DNA from: Setophaga petechia
Lineage: Eukaryota; Chordata; Aves; Passeriformes; Parulidae
NCBI GenBank assembly: GCA_024362935.1
Contig: JANCRA010000001.1
Span: forward strand, 60,230,930 to 60,294,929
Length of the DNA: 64,000 bases
Direction of reading: 5' to 3'
In this document: in pieces, positions 50,201 through 56,900 of the stretch
Layout: each line of letters begins with the position of its first letter
Numbering within the stretch: position 1 is the stretch's first letter
Made by a program: the position numbers and the translations under genes
Notes under the pieces: generated by a model
Seen by the model: the letters and a program-made list of their open reading frames with translations, nothing else
The model's database searches: none
Told to the model about the DNA's origin: nothing

Positions 50201-53200
50201 CCCTTCTAGCTGGATACCTGATGGAACAGGGCTTTTCACACTACAGATGAACAACTACAGGGAGGGGGAAATCAGCAGTGGCACCAAGCAGCCTGGTGCT
50301 GACAGACGGAGTGTCTGACCTCCTTGTGCCTGCACTGATGCACCTCTCTTCCTACTTCTAGCCCAGTCACAAACCCCCATGCATTTTCCTGTTAATCAGC
50401 AGAAGCACACAATGCTGTAAAATGAAAGCTCAAAACCAGGAGTAGAATTAACTGCTGCTTCTAAATCAGGTCTTAAACACCTGCAAGGGGTTGGTTCCAA
50501 AATGTTCCCAGTCTTTACAAGGAGAGGAAAAAAACTTCGGTGGAAAAAATACAAAAACATGGATCTGCACACAACAGCCAAAGAATCTGCCTCTGTGAAA
50601 GACACCTTGAAAAATGTTACAGGTCAAGGCCTTATTACCACTGAGAAAACTGCTTCACTGAAAAAAAAAAAAAAAAAAAAAAAAAAAATAAGGTGTCTTC
50701 TGGTATCCCACTCTCCCCCTCACTCAGGGTCAGCTCTCCATTCATCAGGTACTGCTGACAACACACCAGCTCTCCACTTCCAGGTTACAAAACCTGACAG
50801 GATTTCCCAATCTGGTCACTTCAACACAAATCGCTAGCAAATTACCATGGGAAGAGTGGAAGGGGAGCCCTCTTCTCACTTTTCCCCTTGGGTTTCCTGA
50901 CCTGCCACCAAATAACTTTTCCACGTACACACAAATTTACCAAACTGTGCTTAAAATGTGACAACAAATCCTAGGTACTCAAACACCTTCCAGTTACTAA
51001 CTGACCTTATCCACCTTTCTATGTCTCCGTAATACCTGATCTGCATCCAGCAATACTTCAGAGTCCCACTTAGAAAAGAGAATTTAAATGGCAAAACCAC
51101 AAGGAAGCATTCTGCCTAGCTGGGCTGAGAGCCATGGCTCCCGAACTTCCACACCAAGTTGACTGCACAGAGCAAATCCCAGCTCTGCAGTGGTTCCCAA
51201 GAGCCCCTTTACCTGTGGATGACTGTGCGTTCACATCAGCACCGTGAGCTAGCAGCAGCTTGACAATTTTGACGTGCCCGCCGTTGGCAGCAGCCATCAG
51301 AGGTGTGATGTCTCCCTTGATTCCCCGGTCCTCCACATTGGCATGCATTGCCAGGAGAACCTGCCAAGAGACACTGATCAACAACACCAAGGGACAAACC
51401 CTGCCCCTGCACTACCAATCCCCACCTTCATCCCAGGGCTGGGTGAGCAATCCTGCCACAAAATGGGCACCCAGAATGCATCAGCAACATTCAGTGTATG
51501 TGAGAGACTCGTCTGCCATTTCTCACTACCTTAACACCCCCTTCCAGGTGCACAAAATGCTAATAGATAGCTTTAACATCTCTTTATGTACAACACACAC
51601 GGTACAAACAGCCAGGAAACCAACCTGTGCAAGCTCATAATACCCTGCTGAGCAGGCCAAGCAAAGGAGGCTTTCCCCTTCCTCCGTGTGCTCGTTCACG
51701 CTGCGGCCTTCAATGAGCAGCTTCCGCACAGCATTCACGTCTCCTTCGGAACAGGCCTCGGCCAGGCTGCGGCTAACAAGGGGAAAGCATTCAGACTGGA
51801 AAGGGACTCTGCCTCAGCTCCAGTGTGCCATGAGGACACATCAGCAAAAAAGGAAACACCAGCTAAAAACGTGCCAACTGATAATTAAAGAAGTGCCAGT
51901 TTTACACTTGAGGTTTTCCAGCTAGCTTGGCTGAAAATTAAGTTGTGTCCATATCCACTCCTGCTATTAATTTTTAACAGAAGTTTACAAGAGAAATAGA
52001 TGCAGGATATCCCAGGACCAGAGGACATGGAAATCACCTGTCAATCTTGAGAAAACTTTATTTGTTCAGCACTGTAACTATTAATTAAACTAAAACAAAT
52101 CACCATCATCAGTGGTCTCCTGTAGGAAACTTAACCAATTCCCTTCTCTCCTGTGCTGAAAATACCAGGGTCTTGTAACCTGACATAATTTTAATATATG
52201 GAGAATCAGTTCTGAAATGTGTCTCTTCACTACATGTTGACCTTTTTTTTTTAATTTCCAAGAACCTCTGTTTTTATAGCAACTTAGGCAACTACCACCA
52301 TTCCCAAGAAAGAGGTGTAGAGGAGAAGAGGGGATGCAGACAGAACAGAAGCAGTCATAACCCAAAATTATACTGCTCTTCAAGCTGTTCCTACAGCAAG
52401 AAATCTTTCTTTGGAGTTATTCTGTATAGACGGAACAAACTTCTGACTAGCACAGCACCCTTGGTTGTCCCTACTAGCACTGCTTCCACTGCACTGAAGC
52501 CTTATGGCAGCCTGAAAGGATACATCCTTCTTCTTTCCCTCCTGAATACCCCAGTGGAAAAAATTGCACATGCGAAGCCACCAAGTCCAGTACAAGAGCA
52601 GCAGCTCCCCGGCTGAGGCGACACTGACTACTATGGAGCTCCAATCCCTAAAGGCTGTTTCCCTTCCTCAGTTAAAAAGGCACTCTGAAATTCCCTAGAA
52701 GATTTTTTTAATCAGAAATCTTGTTTCATGCTATCGCTGAATGACCCATGTGGGGATTTACAACTCTCTGGAACAGTTCTAAGGCCCATACCATTGAAGA
52801 GCTTAGAAATGTTTCTACAGCTGGTCATGATAAACTCCTTGGAGTTTCATTCCGTAATTCTGAGCAGCATGAATTGCTTCACTCCCTACTACAAGACCTG
52901 CCAGTCCACAAATATTTAAGCAGGAGAAGCAAAGGTGATAACTTGGCACCAACTCCACTTGAGTAAGAGTTTCATCATGCCCTCAGTGCAAGTGCTAGAA
53001 CAAGAAAAACCGCTTCTAGAGGGAGCACAGGGCTGAGAGGCTCCAGGCCCAAGGCTGCCTTACTTGTCCGTCTGTCCCGCACTGGCCGTGCTCTCGGCTC
53101 TCATCCGGGTCAGCGCGGCGGCCGCTTCATCCAAGGCGCAGCTGACGGACGAGGTCAGCCTGCGCAGCACCTCGGGGTCCGCAAACGCCTTCCCATCCGC

Positions 53201-53961
53201 CGTCGACAGCTTCCCTATGCCTGCCGTGCCCATCCGCAGCCCAGGGGGACGCGTGCCAGCAAGGAGAGAACACACAAGGTCAAAGTGAGCTTCTGAGAGC
53301 TGTTGGCAGGAACGTTCCAAGTACCATCAACTACAGCTTCCAAAACGATGCCTTTAACTGTTCACAACACTCATTCAAAGCTTCGCGTGACTGAAACCCT
53401 CCAATCCACAGAAGGAATGAGTTTTCAGCTACTGAAACTACGTAATATAAGCAACCATGAAAGCTTTTCATACAGCAACTACTACAAAATAAAACCTATT
53501 GAGCCATTCAGGGCTTGACATAATGGCACACGCCAAAGTCAGGCATCAATTTTGACTCAGGCTTTTAAAATGCCGACATTGGACAAGTCTGACTGGAAAC
53601 ATCTTCACATAAAATTCTGATTTTTCCAGACCTTGGAATACTCTAAAATGAACTTGTTTCTCTTCTGTGACACCCTTGCCAAACCCCACCCTGCCATGCA
53701 TTTCACAGCTGTACCCTGCTCCCATGGATTAGCCTTACGCAAGCGATTCCAGTAGGGACTCCTGTAAGGGCTTTGGGGTTAAACCTGTACGGGACATGAG
53801 GACTTACCCGCAGCTTCAAGCAAAGCTTCTAATCTCGCCTGGGTTTCAGGATCTACTGTTCTCAGGTCAGCACCATCAGCAGTACTTGACAGCAGCAATT
53901 TAGAAGCTGTTTCCAACATAGGGTTTTCAAGATCATCCTGATCCAAGATAAATGATTCCAC
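20163..53961 (-). CDS. ANKRD17: ANKRD17, ankyrin-repeat and KH-domain protein, exons 2-34 (gene-level entry)
   Basis: Large ankyrin/KH scaffold protein of the MASK family, known from other animals as a cytoplasmic and nuclear adaptor linked to Hippo/YAP, cell-cycle and innate RNA-sensing pathways. Thirty-three exons join with matching phases into 2,478 codons ending in TGA at 20163-20165. The human protein is about 2,600 residues, so the missing exon 1 should supply roughly 125. Domain order: acidic leader, ankyrin cluster one, coiled coil with polyQ, ankyrin cluster two, charged coiled coil, KH domain with the GRGG loop, Ser/Thr/Pro-rich tail, conserved C-terminus ending HMNQLG. No stop or frameshift was found. 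Thirty of the 32 introns wholly inside the window are GT-AG; introns 19 and 24 are GC-AG. Exon 1 is not in the window. The paralogue ANKHD1 is the alternative, but wording of the C-terminus and the adjacent COX18 favour ANKRD17. Confidence 0.97.
20762..20810. repeat. 25-bp tandem duplication in ANKRD17 intron 33
   Basis: CCATTATAGTATTAGTTCCC plus five more bases is repeated at once with 24 of 25 bases matching, which suggests a recent event. The rest of intron 33 (20223-21137) holds nothing recognised. Confidence 0.95.
21138..21302 (-). CDS. ANKRD17: ANKRD17 exon 33
   Basis: Encodes GMPFSVYGNAIIPPVAPITD through SLIKMVSNSTENNGPQT, 55 codons in phase 0. Acceptor CCCCCAG, donor ACG|GTAATT. Confidence 0.95.
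21303..21392 (-). other. ANKRD17: ANKRD17 intron 32, 90-bp stop-free intron
   Basis: GT-AG intron (GTAATG...CCCCCCAG) whose length is a multiple of three and which has no stop in the ANKRD17 frame. Retention would add 30 residues beginning VMTSLAPFYP. Confidence 0.9.
21393..21568 (-). CDS. ANKRD17: ANKRD17 exon 32
   Basis: Encodes DKVDWCHSGMGSHMIHRPMS through PAGYMDFPKVG, part of the conserved C-terminus. Acceptor TGGCAG, donor GGG|GTAATG. It is followed by a 90-bp intron with no in-frame stop. Confidence 0.95.
21666..21702 (+). repeat. GATGGATGGACG short tandem repeat
   Basis: GGATGGAC/GATGGATG octamers repeat in intron 31 just downstream of the exon 32 acceptor on the plus strand. Confidence 0.85.
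22440..22625 (+). mobile_element. CR1 LINE 3' fragment in ANKRD17 intron 31
   Basis: TTCCAGAGCAGACTGGATAA and GGCTGACAGGACATCCAGAG follow the CR1 3' consensus (a piece like TTCAAGACCAGGCTGGA, later GGTTGGACTAGATGATC). The fragment is diverged and antisense to ANKRD17. The rest of intron 31 (21569-23322) holds nothing else recognised. Confidence 0.65.
23323..23571 (-). CDS. ANKRD17: ANKRD17 exon 31
   Basis: Encodes ESPAQSVSSGVRAPSPTPSA through RSARIRQTGTSTPSVIGSN, and ends GIWSFEGIGGSQ. Acceptor TTGCAG, donor CAAG|GTATGT. The length of 249 bp restores the frame with exon 32. Confidence 0.95.
23572..25285 (-). other. ANKRD17: ANKRD17 introns 30 and 29 (around exon 30)
   Basis: 587 and 929 bp, GT-AG. 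A T-rich tract lies at about 23895-23950. No repeat or RNA gene seen. Confidence 0.8.
24159..24356 (-). CDS. ANKRD17: ANKRD17 exon 30
   Basis: Encodes GIVSMDSPYASVTPSSTHLG through NFNRQHFSPLSLL and ends CSSASN. Acceptor CTCGTAG, donor AATG|GTGAGT. It is phase 1 at both ends. Confidence 0.95.
25286..26937 (-). CDS. ANKRD17: ANKRD17 exon 29, KH end and long Ser/Thr/Pro-rich region
   Basis: Largest exon, 1,652 bp. The KH domain ends with GGTESTRQATQLINALIKDP and DKEIDELIPKN. About 500 residues of low-complexity Ser/Thr/Pro/Ala sequence follow, including VRRQLFVTVVKTSNATTTT, and the exon ends RPTPSPSG. Acceptor CTGTAG, donor TCAG|GTAAGC. The middle part (about 25640-26560) is GC- and CpG-rich, unlike the introns. 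The opposite strand therefore carries long spurious open frames, which I did not annotate. Confidence 0.96.
27419..27568 (-). CDS. ANKRD17: ANKRD17 exon 28, KH domain core
   Basis: Encodes SKKVSVPSTVISRVIGRGGC, including the invariant KH GXXG loop (GRGG), then NINAIRECTGAHIDID and GDRIITI. Acceptor GTGTAG, donor AAG|GTGGGT. The residue before TGAH is Cys (TGC). I recall Phe there in mammals. Confidence 0.96.
27766..27921 (-). CDS. ANKRD17: ANKRD17 exon 27, leads into KH domain
   Basis: Encodes LSEVINEVTSNSLSTCTKSA, then a basic stretch (SPKRGQKREEGWKEVVRR) directly before the KH domain. Acceptor TTGCAG, donor GAAG|GTAAGC. The intron before it is only 86 bp. Confidence 0.95.
28008..28455 (-). 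CDS. ANKRD17: ANKRD17 exon 26, Ser/Thr-rich low-complexity region
   Basis: Encodes DDPEVPMEPPSATTTTTIGI, a lysine-rich patch (KRKNRKNK) and a long serine-rich stretch (SSSTSESGDSDNMRISSCSD), ending VPGKSSIK. Acceptor TATCAG, donor CAA|GTGAGT. Ends in phase 2. Confidence 0.95.
28680..28851 (-). CDS. ANKRD17: ANKRD17 exon 25, highly charged coiled coil
   Basis: Encodes LREESRRLALAAKREKRKEK, then a Lys/Arg/Glu run ending EKLKAE. The basic runs could act as a nuclear-localisation or RNA-contact segment, which is inference. Acceptor CTTGTAG, donor GAAG|GTGATT. Confidence 0.94.
29330..29446 (-). CDS. ANKRD17: ANKRD17 exon 24, coiled coil, GC donor
   Basis: Encodes EMLKKCHLCMESIVQAKDRQ through SILLEELDLEK (39 codons). 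Acceptor ATTTCAG. The donor is GAAG|GCAAGT, a second GC splice site. The next exon starts LREESRR, which gives the expected EKLREE junction. Confidence 0.94.
29639..29734 (-). CDS. ANKRD17: ANKRD17 exon 23, end of ankyrin cluster two
   Basis: Encodes GHVKVVRYLVKEVNQFPSDS and ECMRYIATITDK in 96 bp (32 codons, phase 0 at both ends). Acceptor TTGCAG, donor AAG|GTAAGC. Confidence 0.94.
29735..30467 (-). other. ANKRD17: ANKRD17 intron 22
   Basis: 733-bp GT-AG intron (donor GTAGGT). I see nothing else in it. Confidence 0.8.
30468..30630 (-). CDS. ANKRD17: ANKRD17 exon 22, ankyrin repeats
   Basis: Encodes GAHIDVRNKKGNTPLWLAAN through NRKITPLMAAFRK. Acceptor TTGTAG, donor AAG|GTAGGT. Ends in phase 0. 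Confidence 0.96.
30873..31048 (-). CDS. ANKRD17: ANKRD17 exon 21, ankyrin repeats
   Basis: Encodes TGLTPLMEAASGGYAEVGRV through ALTIAADKGHYKFCELLIS. Acceptor TCCCAG, donor GCAG|GTATGA. Arg is split with exon 22. Confidence 0.96.
31406..31619 (-). CDS. ANKRD17: ANKRD17 exon 20, ankyrin repeats
   Basis: Encodes TGSKLGISPLMLAAMNGHTA through the repeat ending DRKANVEHRAK. Acceptor TTTCAG, donor AAG|GTAAAG. Ends in phase 0. Confidence 0.96.
32058..32200 (-). CDS. ANKRD17: ANKRD17 exon 19, ankyrin repeats, GC donor
   Basis: Encodes VVELLLARGANKEHRNVSDY through NIIKILLNAGAEINS. Acceptor CTGCAG. The donor is CCAG|GCAAGT, a GC splice site, required because AG plus the first A of exon 20 makes Arg before TGSKLGIS. 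No GT donor fits the frame nearby. Confidence 0.94.
32201..33206 (-). other. ANKRD17: ANKRD17 intron 18
   Basis: 1,006-bp intron with donor GTGAAA. No repeat, exon or RNA gene recognised. Confidence 0.8.
33207..33352 (-). CDS. ANKRD17: ANKRD17 exon 18, ankyrin repeats
   Basis: Encodes GFTPLILAATAGHVGVVEIL through TPLSLACSGGRQE. Acceptor TTTCAG, donor GAG|GTGAAA. No coding-strand open frame extends far outside the exon, so it is easy to miss without splice logic. Confidence 0.94.
33497..33608 (-). CDS. ANKRD17: ANKRD17 exon 17, opens ankyrin cluster two
   Basis: Encodes TESNHDTALTLACAGGHEEL and ends NIEHRDKK. Acceptor GTTTAG, donor AAAG|GTGGGT. Ends in phase 1. Confidence 0.95.
33609..34697 (-). 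other. ANKRD17: ANKRD17 intron 16
   Basis: 1,089-bp intron, GTGAGC donor. Nothing recognised inside. Confidence 0.8.
34698..34846 (-). CDS. ANKRD17: ANKRD17 exon 16, Ser/Thr/Pro linker
   Basis: Encodes VSGRASAMSNTPTHSIATSV through SAMLPIYPAIDIDAQ, the linker before ankyrin cluster two. Donor CAG|GTGAGC. The acceptor is a tandem AACAGCAG. I used the upstream AG because it keeps Ala-Val. The downstream AG would start the exon at 34843. Confidence 0.94.
34847..39982 (-). other. ANKRD17: ANKRD17 intron 15
   Basis: 5,136-bp intron, the longest complete one here. Contains a T-tract at about 35115-35136 and an AC dinucleotide run at 39890-39910. No exon or transposon recognised. Confidence 0.8.
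39890..39910 (+). repeat. (AC)n microsatellite
   Basis: About ten AC units followed by TATA, in ANKRD17 intron 15 just beyond the exon 15 donor. Confidence 0.95.
39983..40738 (-). CDS. ANKRD17: ANKRD17 exon 15, coiled coil and polyglutamine cassette
   Basis: Long internal exon of 756 bp (252 codons). It encodes a predicted coiled coil (KLTELEQRIKEAIEKNAQLQ, then a stretch rich in E, K and Q) and a run of seven glutamines at about 40356-40376, coded by five CAG, one CAA and one CAG. A Gly/Leu/Gln-rich part follows, ending TLNDTLDDIMA. Acceptor ACACAG, donor GCAG|GTGGGT. The exon is phase 1 at both ends, so skipping it keeps the frame. I recall a mammalian isoform lacking a segment of this size. 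Confidence 0.95.
40739..42238 (-). other. ANKRD17: ANKRD17 intron 14
   Basis: 1,500-bp intron between the proline-rich linker exon and the cassette exon 15. Nothing else recognised. Confidence 0.8.
42239..42341 (-). CDS. ANKRD17: ANKRD17 exon 14, proline-rich linker
   Basis: Encodes APRVPVQALPMVVPPQEPDK and ends TTLPIRNK. Acceptor TTTTAG, donor AAAG|GTCAGT. It links ankyrin cluster one to the coiled-coil exon. Confidence 0.94.
42771..42856. repeat. 86-bp direct repeat, copy A (intron 13)
   Basis: Begins GTTTACCTCCATCATCTTAA and ends AACAGATTTGCAG. It matches copy B at 44637-44722 at 82 of 86 positions with no gap. Flanking sequence is unrelated. Confidence 0.95.
42985..43128 (-). CDS. ANKRD17: ANKRD17 exon 13, last repeat of ankyrin cluster one
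   Basis: Encodes DGSTMLIEAAKGGHTSVVCY, then the linker ending PPSHDLNR. Acceptor CTCTCAG, donor AGG|GTAAGA. The exon is 144 bp and symmetric (phase 0 at both ends). Confidence 0.96.
43537..43664 (-). CDS. ANKRD17: ANKRD17 exon 12, ankyrin repeat 14
   Basis: Encodes ANVNRTTANNDHTVLSLACA and ends AHGADPTHRLK. Acceptor GTGCAG, donor AAG|GTTTGT. Ends in phase 0. Confidence 0.96.
44220..44307 (-). CDS. ANKRD17: ANKRD17 exon 11, ankyrin repeat 13
   Basis: Encodes EHESEGGRTPLMKAARAGHV and CTVQFLISKG. Short exon of 88 bp, starting in phase 0. Acceptor CTCTAG, donor AAAG|GTAAGA. It is the first exon inside the 86-bp direct-repeat pair. Confidence 0.94.
44637..44722. repeat. 86-bp direct repeat, copy B (intron 10)
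   Basis: Partner of 42771-42856, same orientation, offset 1,866 bases. The four differences are all single substitutions. The pair brackets exons 11, 12 and 13. Confidence 0.95.
45011..45120 (-). CDS. ANKRD17: ANKRD17 exon 10, ankyrin repeat 12
   Basis: Encodes ANVHATTATGDTALTYACEN and ends LLQAGADL. Acceptor TTTCAG, donor CTG|GTAAGT, ending in phase 0. Confidence 0.96.
45462..45653 (-). CDS. ANKRD17: ANKRD17 exon 9, ankyrin repeats 10-11
   Basis: Encodes ANINAQTEETQETALTLACC through the repeat ending GHLELVKYLLAAG. The Gly at the 5' junction is split with exon 8. Acceptor TTTGCAG, donor GCGG|GTATGG. Confidence 0.96.
45797..46034 (-). CDS. ANKRD17: ANKRD17 exon 8, ankyrin repeats 8-9
   Basis: Encodes DGHVEVARLLLDSGAQVN through GYTPLMEAAREGHEEMVALL. 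Acceptor TTCCAG lies just downstream of a T-rich tract on the coding strand. Donor CAAG|GTAACT. Ends in phase 1. Confidence 0.96.
46035..48952 (-). other. ANKRD17: ANKRD17 intron 7
   Basis: 2,918-bp intron, donor GTAAGA, acceptor TTCCAG with a T-rich coding-strand tract at about 46041-46055. No exon, transposon or RNA gene recognised. Confidence 0.8.
48953..49047 (-). CDS. ANKRD17: ANKRD17 exon 7, ankyrin repeat 7
   Basis: Encodes GHLEMVRFLLEAGADQEHKT and ends HTALMEACM. Acceptor CACACAG, donor ATG|GTAAGA. It enters in phase 1 and ends in phase 0, so the junction with exon 8 reads ACM then DGHVEVARLL. Confidence 0.94.
49048..49885 (-). other. ANKRD17: ANKRD17 intron 6
   Basis: 838-bp intron, donor GTACTG, acceptor CACACAG. 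Nothing recognised inside. Confidence 0.8.
49886..50119 (-). CDS. ANKRD17: ANKRD17 exon 6, ankyrin repeats 4-6
   Basis: Encodes GNTALTYACAGGYVDVVKVL, then GHTPLMEAGSAGHVEVARVL and the start of the next repeat, ALTLACYKG. Acceptor GCCCAAG, donor AAAG|GTACTG. The exon has strikingly high GC and many CpGs, unlike the adjacent introns. Confidence 0.96.
50120..51212 (-). other. ANKRD17: ANKRD17 intron 5
   Basis: 1,093-bp intron. Holds a run of 28 A at 50661-50688. Nothing else recognised. Confidence 0.8.
50661..50688 (+). repeat. Poly(A) run of 28
   Basis: Uninterrupted A28 on the plus strand inside ANKRD17 intron 5. I could not recognise a retrocopy in front of it or target-site duplications around it. 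Confidence 0.95.
51213..51360 (-). CDS. ANKRD17: ANKRD17 exon 5, ankyrin repeat 3
   Basis: Encodes VLLAMHANVEDRGIKGDITP and the canonical repeat stretch GGHVKIVKLLLAHGADVNAQ. Acceptor TTGGCAG, donor ACAG|GTAAAG. Ends in phase 1. Confidence 0.96.
51625..51772 (-). CDS. ANKRD17: ANKRD17 exon 4, ankyrin repeats 1-2
   Basis: Opens the first ankyrin cluster with RSLAEACSEGDVNAVRKLL and ends CSAGYYELAQ. Acceptor TTGTTAG, donor CAG|GTTGGT. Ends in phase 0. Confidence 0.96.
51773..53063 (-). other. ANKRD17: ANKRD17 intron 3
   Basis: 1,291-bp intron, donor GTAAGG, acceptor TTGTTAG. No feature recognised. Confidence 0.8.
53064..53220 (-). CDS. ANKRD17: ANKRD17 exon 3
   Basis: Encodes GIGKLSTADGKAFADPEV through the Ala/Ser-rich MRAESTASAGQTD segment just before the ankyrin repeats. 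Acceptor GGCAG, donor AA|GTAAGG. The split codon AA|C gives Asn with exon 4. The exon is GC-rich compared with its flanking introns. Confidence 0.95.
53221..53807 (-). other. ANKRD17: ANKRD17 intron 2
   Basis: 587-bp intron, donor GTAAGT, acceptor CGGCAG. No feature recognised. Confidence 0.8.
53808..53961 (-). CDS. ANKRD17: ANKRD17 exon 2
   Basis: First ANKRD17 coding exon in the window. Acceptor TTTTCAG precedes GTG GAA, and the donor is G|GTAAGT. It encodes the acidic leader beginning VESFILDQDDLENPML and ending LEALLEAA, upstream of the ankyrin repeats. It starts in phase 0 and ends with one extra base that completes Gly with exon 3. Confidence 0.95.
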
Positions 53962-56900
53962 CTGAAAAGTAACAGACCTGGTTTAAGAATTATATAACTG
54001 ACCAAAACAGACTGAAACCAGAAAAAATCTACAGTTGAAATTATTATTTAAGCATTTTATTTTTAAGTACTTCGTTGGCTTCAGGTATCTCACTTCAGGT
54101 CTGATGTCTCCTAATCCAACATCTGAAGAAAAGAACCACATGGACAAGCAACACCTTCCACATAATTATCAATGCCACTATAAAATTACTTTATGTCACA
54201 GCATCTTTCTCAAGAAAACACTTTCTCGAACTTGATCTATAGAATATACAACTGTTTATCTGCCTTTTTTAGCAAACAGATGCTGAGCTGTCTGAATTCT
54301 TCTGAAGACCCCACTTTTCTGTGCTGTCCATCTGTTTTTGCTGTGAAATAGGTAGAAATTTGGAACGAGATGAGTGCTTTAGAGAAGAAAACCCTAATAT
54401 TCATTTGTGTTATCCTGCCTGCTAGAGGACAAGTAGTGCAGAGAAGACACTTCTCTGAGAGTTCCATGAGCTCAGCCTGTGAACTAGACACCCAAACAAT
54501 TATCAAATTAAAAAGACCAAGTTAAACATCCCCCTACAAAGCTCAACAGCTTCCAAAATTCCCAGTTTCAAAACCCTAATCCCAATTCCAATACAAAATC
54601 AGAATCAATTTAAATGCCAGTCTGCCCCTCAGAGAAATCACATGTGCCACCCTTACAACAATTAAAAACTGCAGTCACCTCTGGATGAAAGCAGCCACTG
54701 TCTGCATCTGTTTCCACAAGGAATATACCTCATTGAAACAGAAAATTATTTTATTCTTAAGCTTCATTTGTGTCTCCAAAATTTCAAAGCAGTCCCATGA
54801 GCATCACAAGTTCAGATTCCTGCAGATAAATTCCCCAAGAACCCATCTATGTGGGCAGACAAACCAGAAGAGCAAGCAGGTCATCTAAGGACTCCTGGAA
54901 GGTCCCTCCAGCCTCTCCAATCCATTCTCCTGTCACAAGCGGGGAGCTCACATCTCTTTTGCCTTCTGTCTCCCACTCCACACTTGCAGGACACATTCAG
55001 CTTCAACCCAAATCCCTTGTTTGCTCAGGAAGGCAGGTTGAGCACTACTTCCCCATTTTCTTCATTTTATCCCTTTAACACCACCATTGAGAAACAAAGC
55101 CTCTGGCCAGCTCTTGGCAATACCCAACCACACATCTCAAGGGCACCTCTAAAGGCTCCCTCTGCTCTTTTGCAGCCACTCTCCCCTCCTCCTCTAAATC
55201 TGAGAACATCAAGCTGAAAGGGAGGAGTTCCAGCTCCAGACCAAAATGGTTCTGATGCCAAGAGCAGGACAGTCCAGCAGCACTGCCCATCACTCCTCAG
55301 TAGTGTTTTCTCCAGCCATACTTGCACAGGCTGCTCTCTGCAGTTTGGCAAACTGGTGAAGGCAGCTCCAAGTTTGCCCCCCAGTCCTCAGAAACCCTGC
55401 CTTGCCAGGCTCCTCTGGCCAGCACCGCTCTCTTCACCTACACTGGTATTTCAGGGCTGCTGTGGTTCATCTGAGGACTTGCCATCTGTGCTCTTGCAGA
55501 GGACAGGCAGCCTGCTGCGGCAAGCCAGAGGAAACGCTGGCTGCTCAGGAGCCCAGCGACAGCTCTCACCCCTGGAAAGGCAAACTCCAGAGCTGTGCAA
55601 GGATTCTTGGCTCACCCAACACATGCAAAATCCCAACTGCTCAGACTGACTGAAAAAAATCTCCTCCAAGTGAAATAATGAACAGCTGGTCGTGGTTCCT
55701 CCTAACACTATGAAATATTTGCTAAGAAGAAAGTCAAAATAGGAAAACTACTCTCCCCCACACATCTCTCCCCAAAATTAGGTCTTTCACGCAGTTTAAG
55801 TTTCAAATGGAAAAATCCTCCCATCTTCCTTCCAACTAAGAATATGTGCATGGTGTGATTAAATAAACAACCCGAGGAGAACAGGGAGAAGCAGAAATCC
55901 GCCCACAAACACAGCACCGAGACTCCCGTGAGGGACCAGCAGAAAACATCCTCACAATAAACTTTGGGGAATGTTTATACTATGTGCTGTCACTGAAAAC
56001 ATTTCAGAACAGAACAAGAAATTAACTAATTGGAAAAACACTTGACACTATTTTTTAATATTAAATACAGAATAAAAATATTTTCTATTGCAAGGCAGAA
56101 GAGATCCACCTTCAGCTTGCAGCTTCAGAACTTCTCATCTCCTCTGCAGTTTCAAAACTGTTATTTACCTACAGGGTTTCATTACAGTCTTGTCTTTTCA
56201 GTTTTTCTACACAACACCAAGTACCATACAGGGACAGTGATAAAGACATGGTGTACCAAAGCAGGGAACAAAACCCTATTTTGGTAGAAGGGAAAACTCT
56301 ACTTCTGCTTCTCAGAAAATCCAGCCATCTCCACAGAAGCTGCAAACGAAGACAAAGCATTTCCATGTACCAGGTCAAGTAAACAGACATTTCCTTTAAA
56401 GGGCTTCAGACGTATTTTATTTCCCTTGACTAAAAAAAGTGTAGAATACCATACAAATGCTCCACCTTACATATCAGAATATTTCATCTGCATGCTCCGT
56501 CCCCATTGCTCCAATCCAACAATACTCTGACATAACCCAATTGTTCAGGGCCCCAGCATCAGCCCTTTTACAAGATTTCTCCTACCCTCTCATCCTGCAG
56601 TAAGAATCTCATGTCCTGTCCTGGCCTAGCTTTACTTTGCTCAAAACAATTTTTAGTATATTTGATACTTCTACTATCAAAAAGGTGCCAGGAGAACAAA
56701 AGTCCCAGGTTCTGGCTGCTCTCAAACAGGACTCATGTCTGCCCACCCTGAAGACAGCCCTGTAAGATGCCACTAAGTTTGTTCTGACTGACAAACACCA
56801 AATTCTGAACATGCACTTGAACAAATGCCAGGTTAGGACAGGAAGACAAAGCACACCTGAGCTGGTGTGGCTCTGCCACCACAGAGTGCTGAACCAAACA

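Noticed and set aside
20163..53961. Assignment to the paralogue ANKHD1
   Set aside because: The C-terminus (ending HMNQLG), the exon count of 34 with exon 1 and the adjacent COX18 point to ANKRD17.
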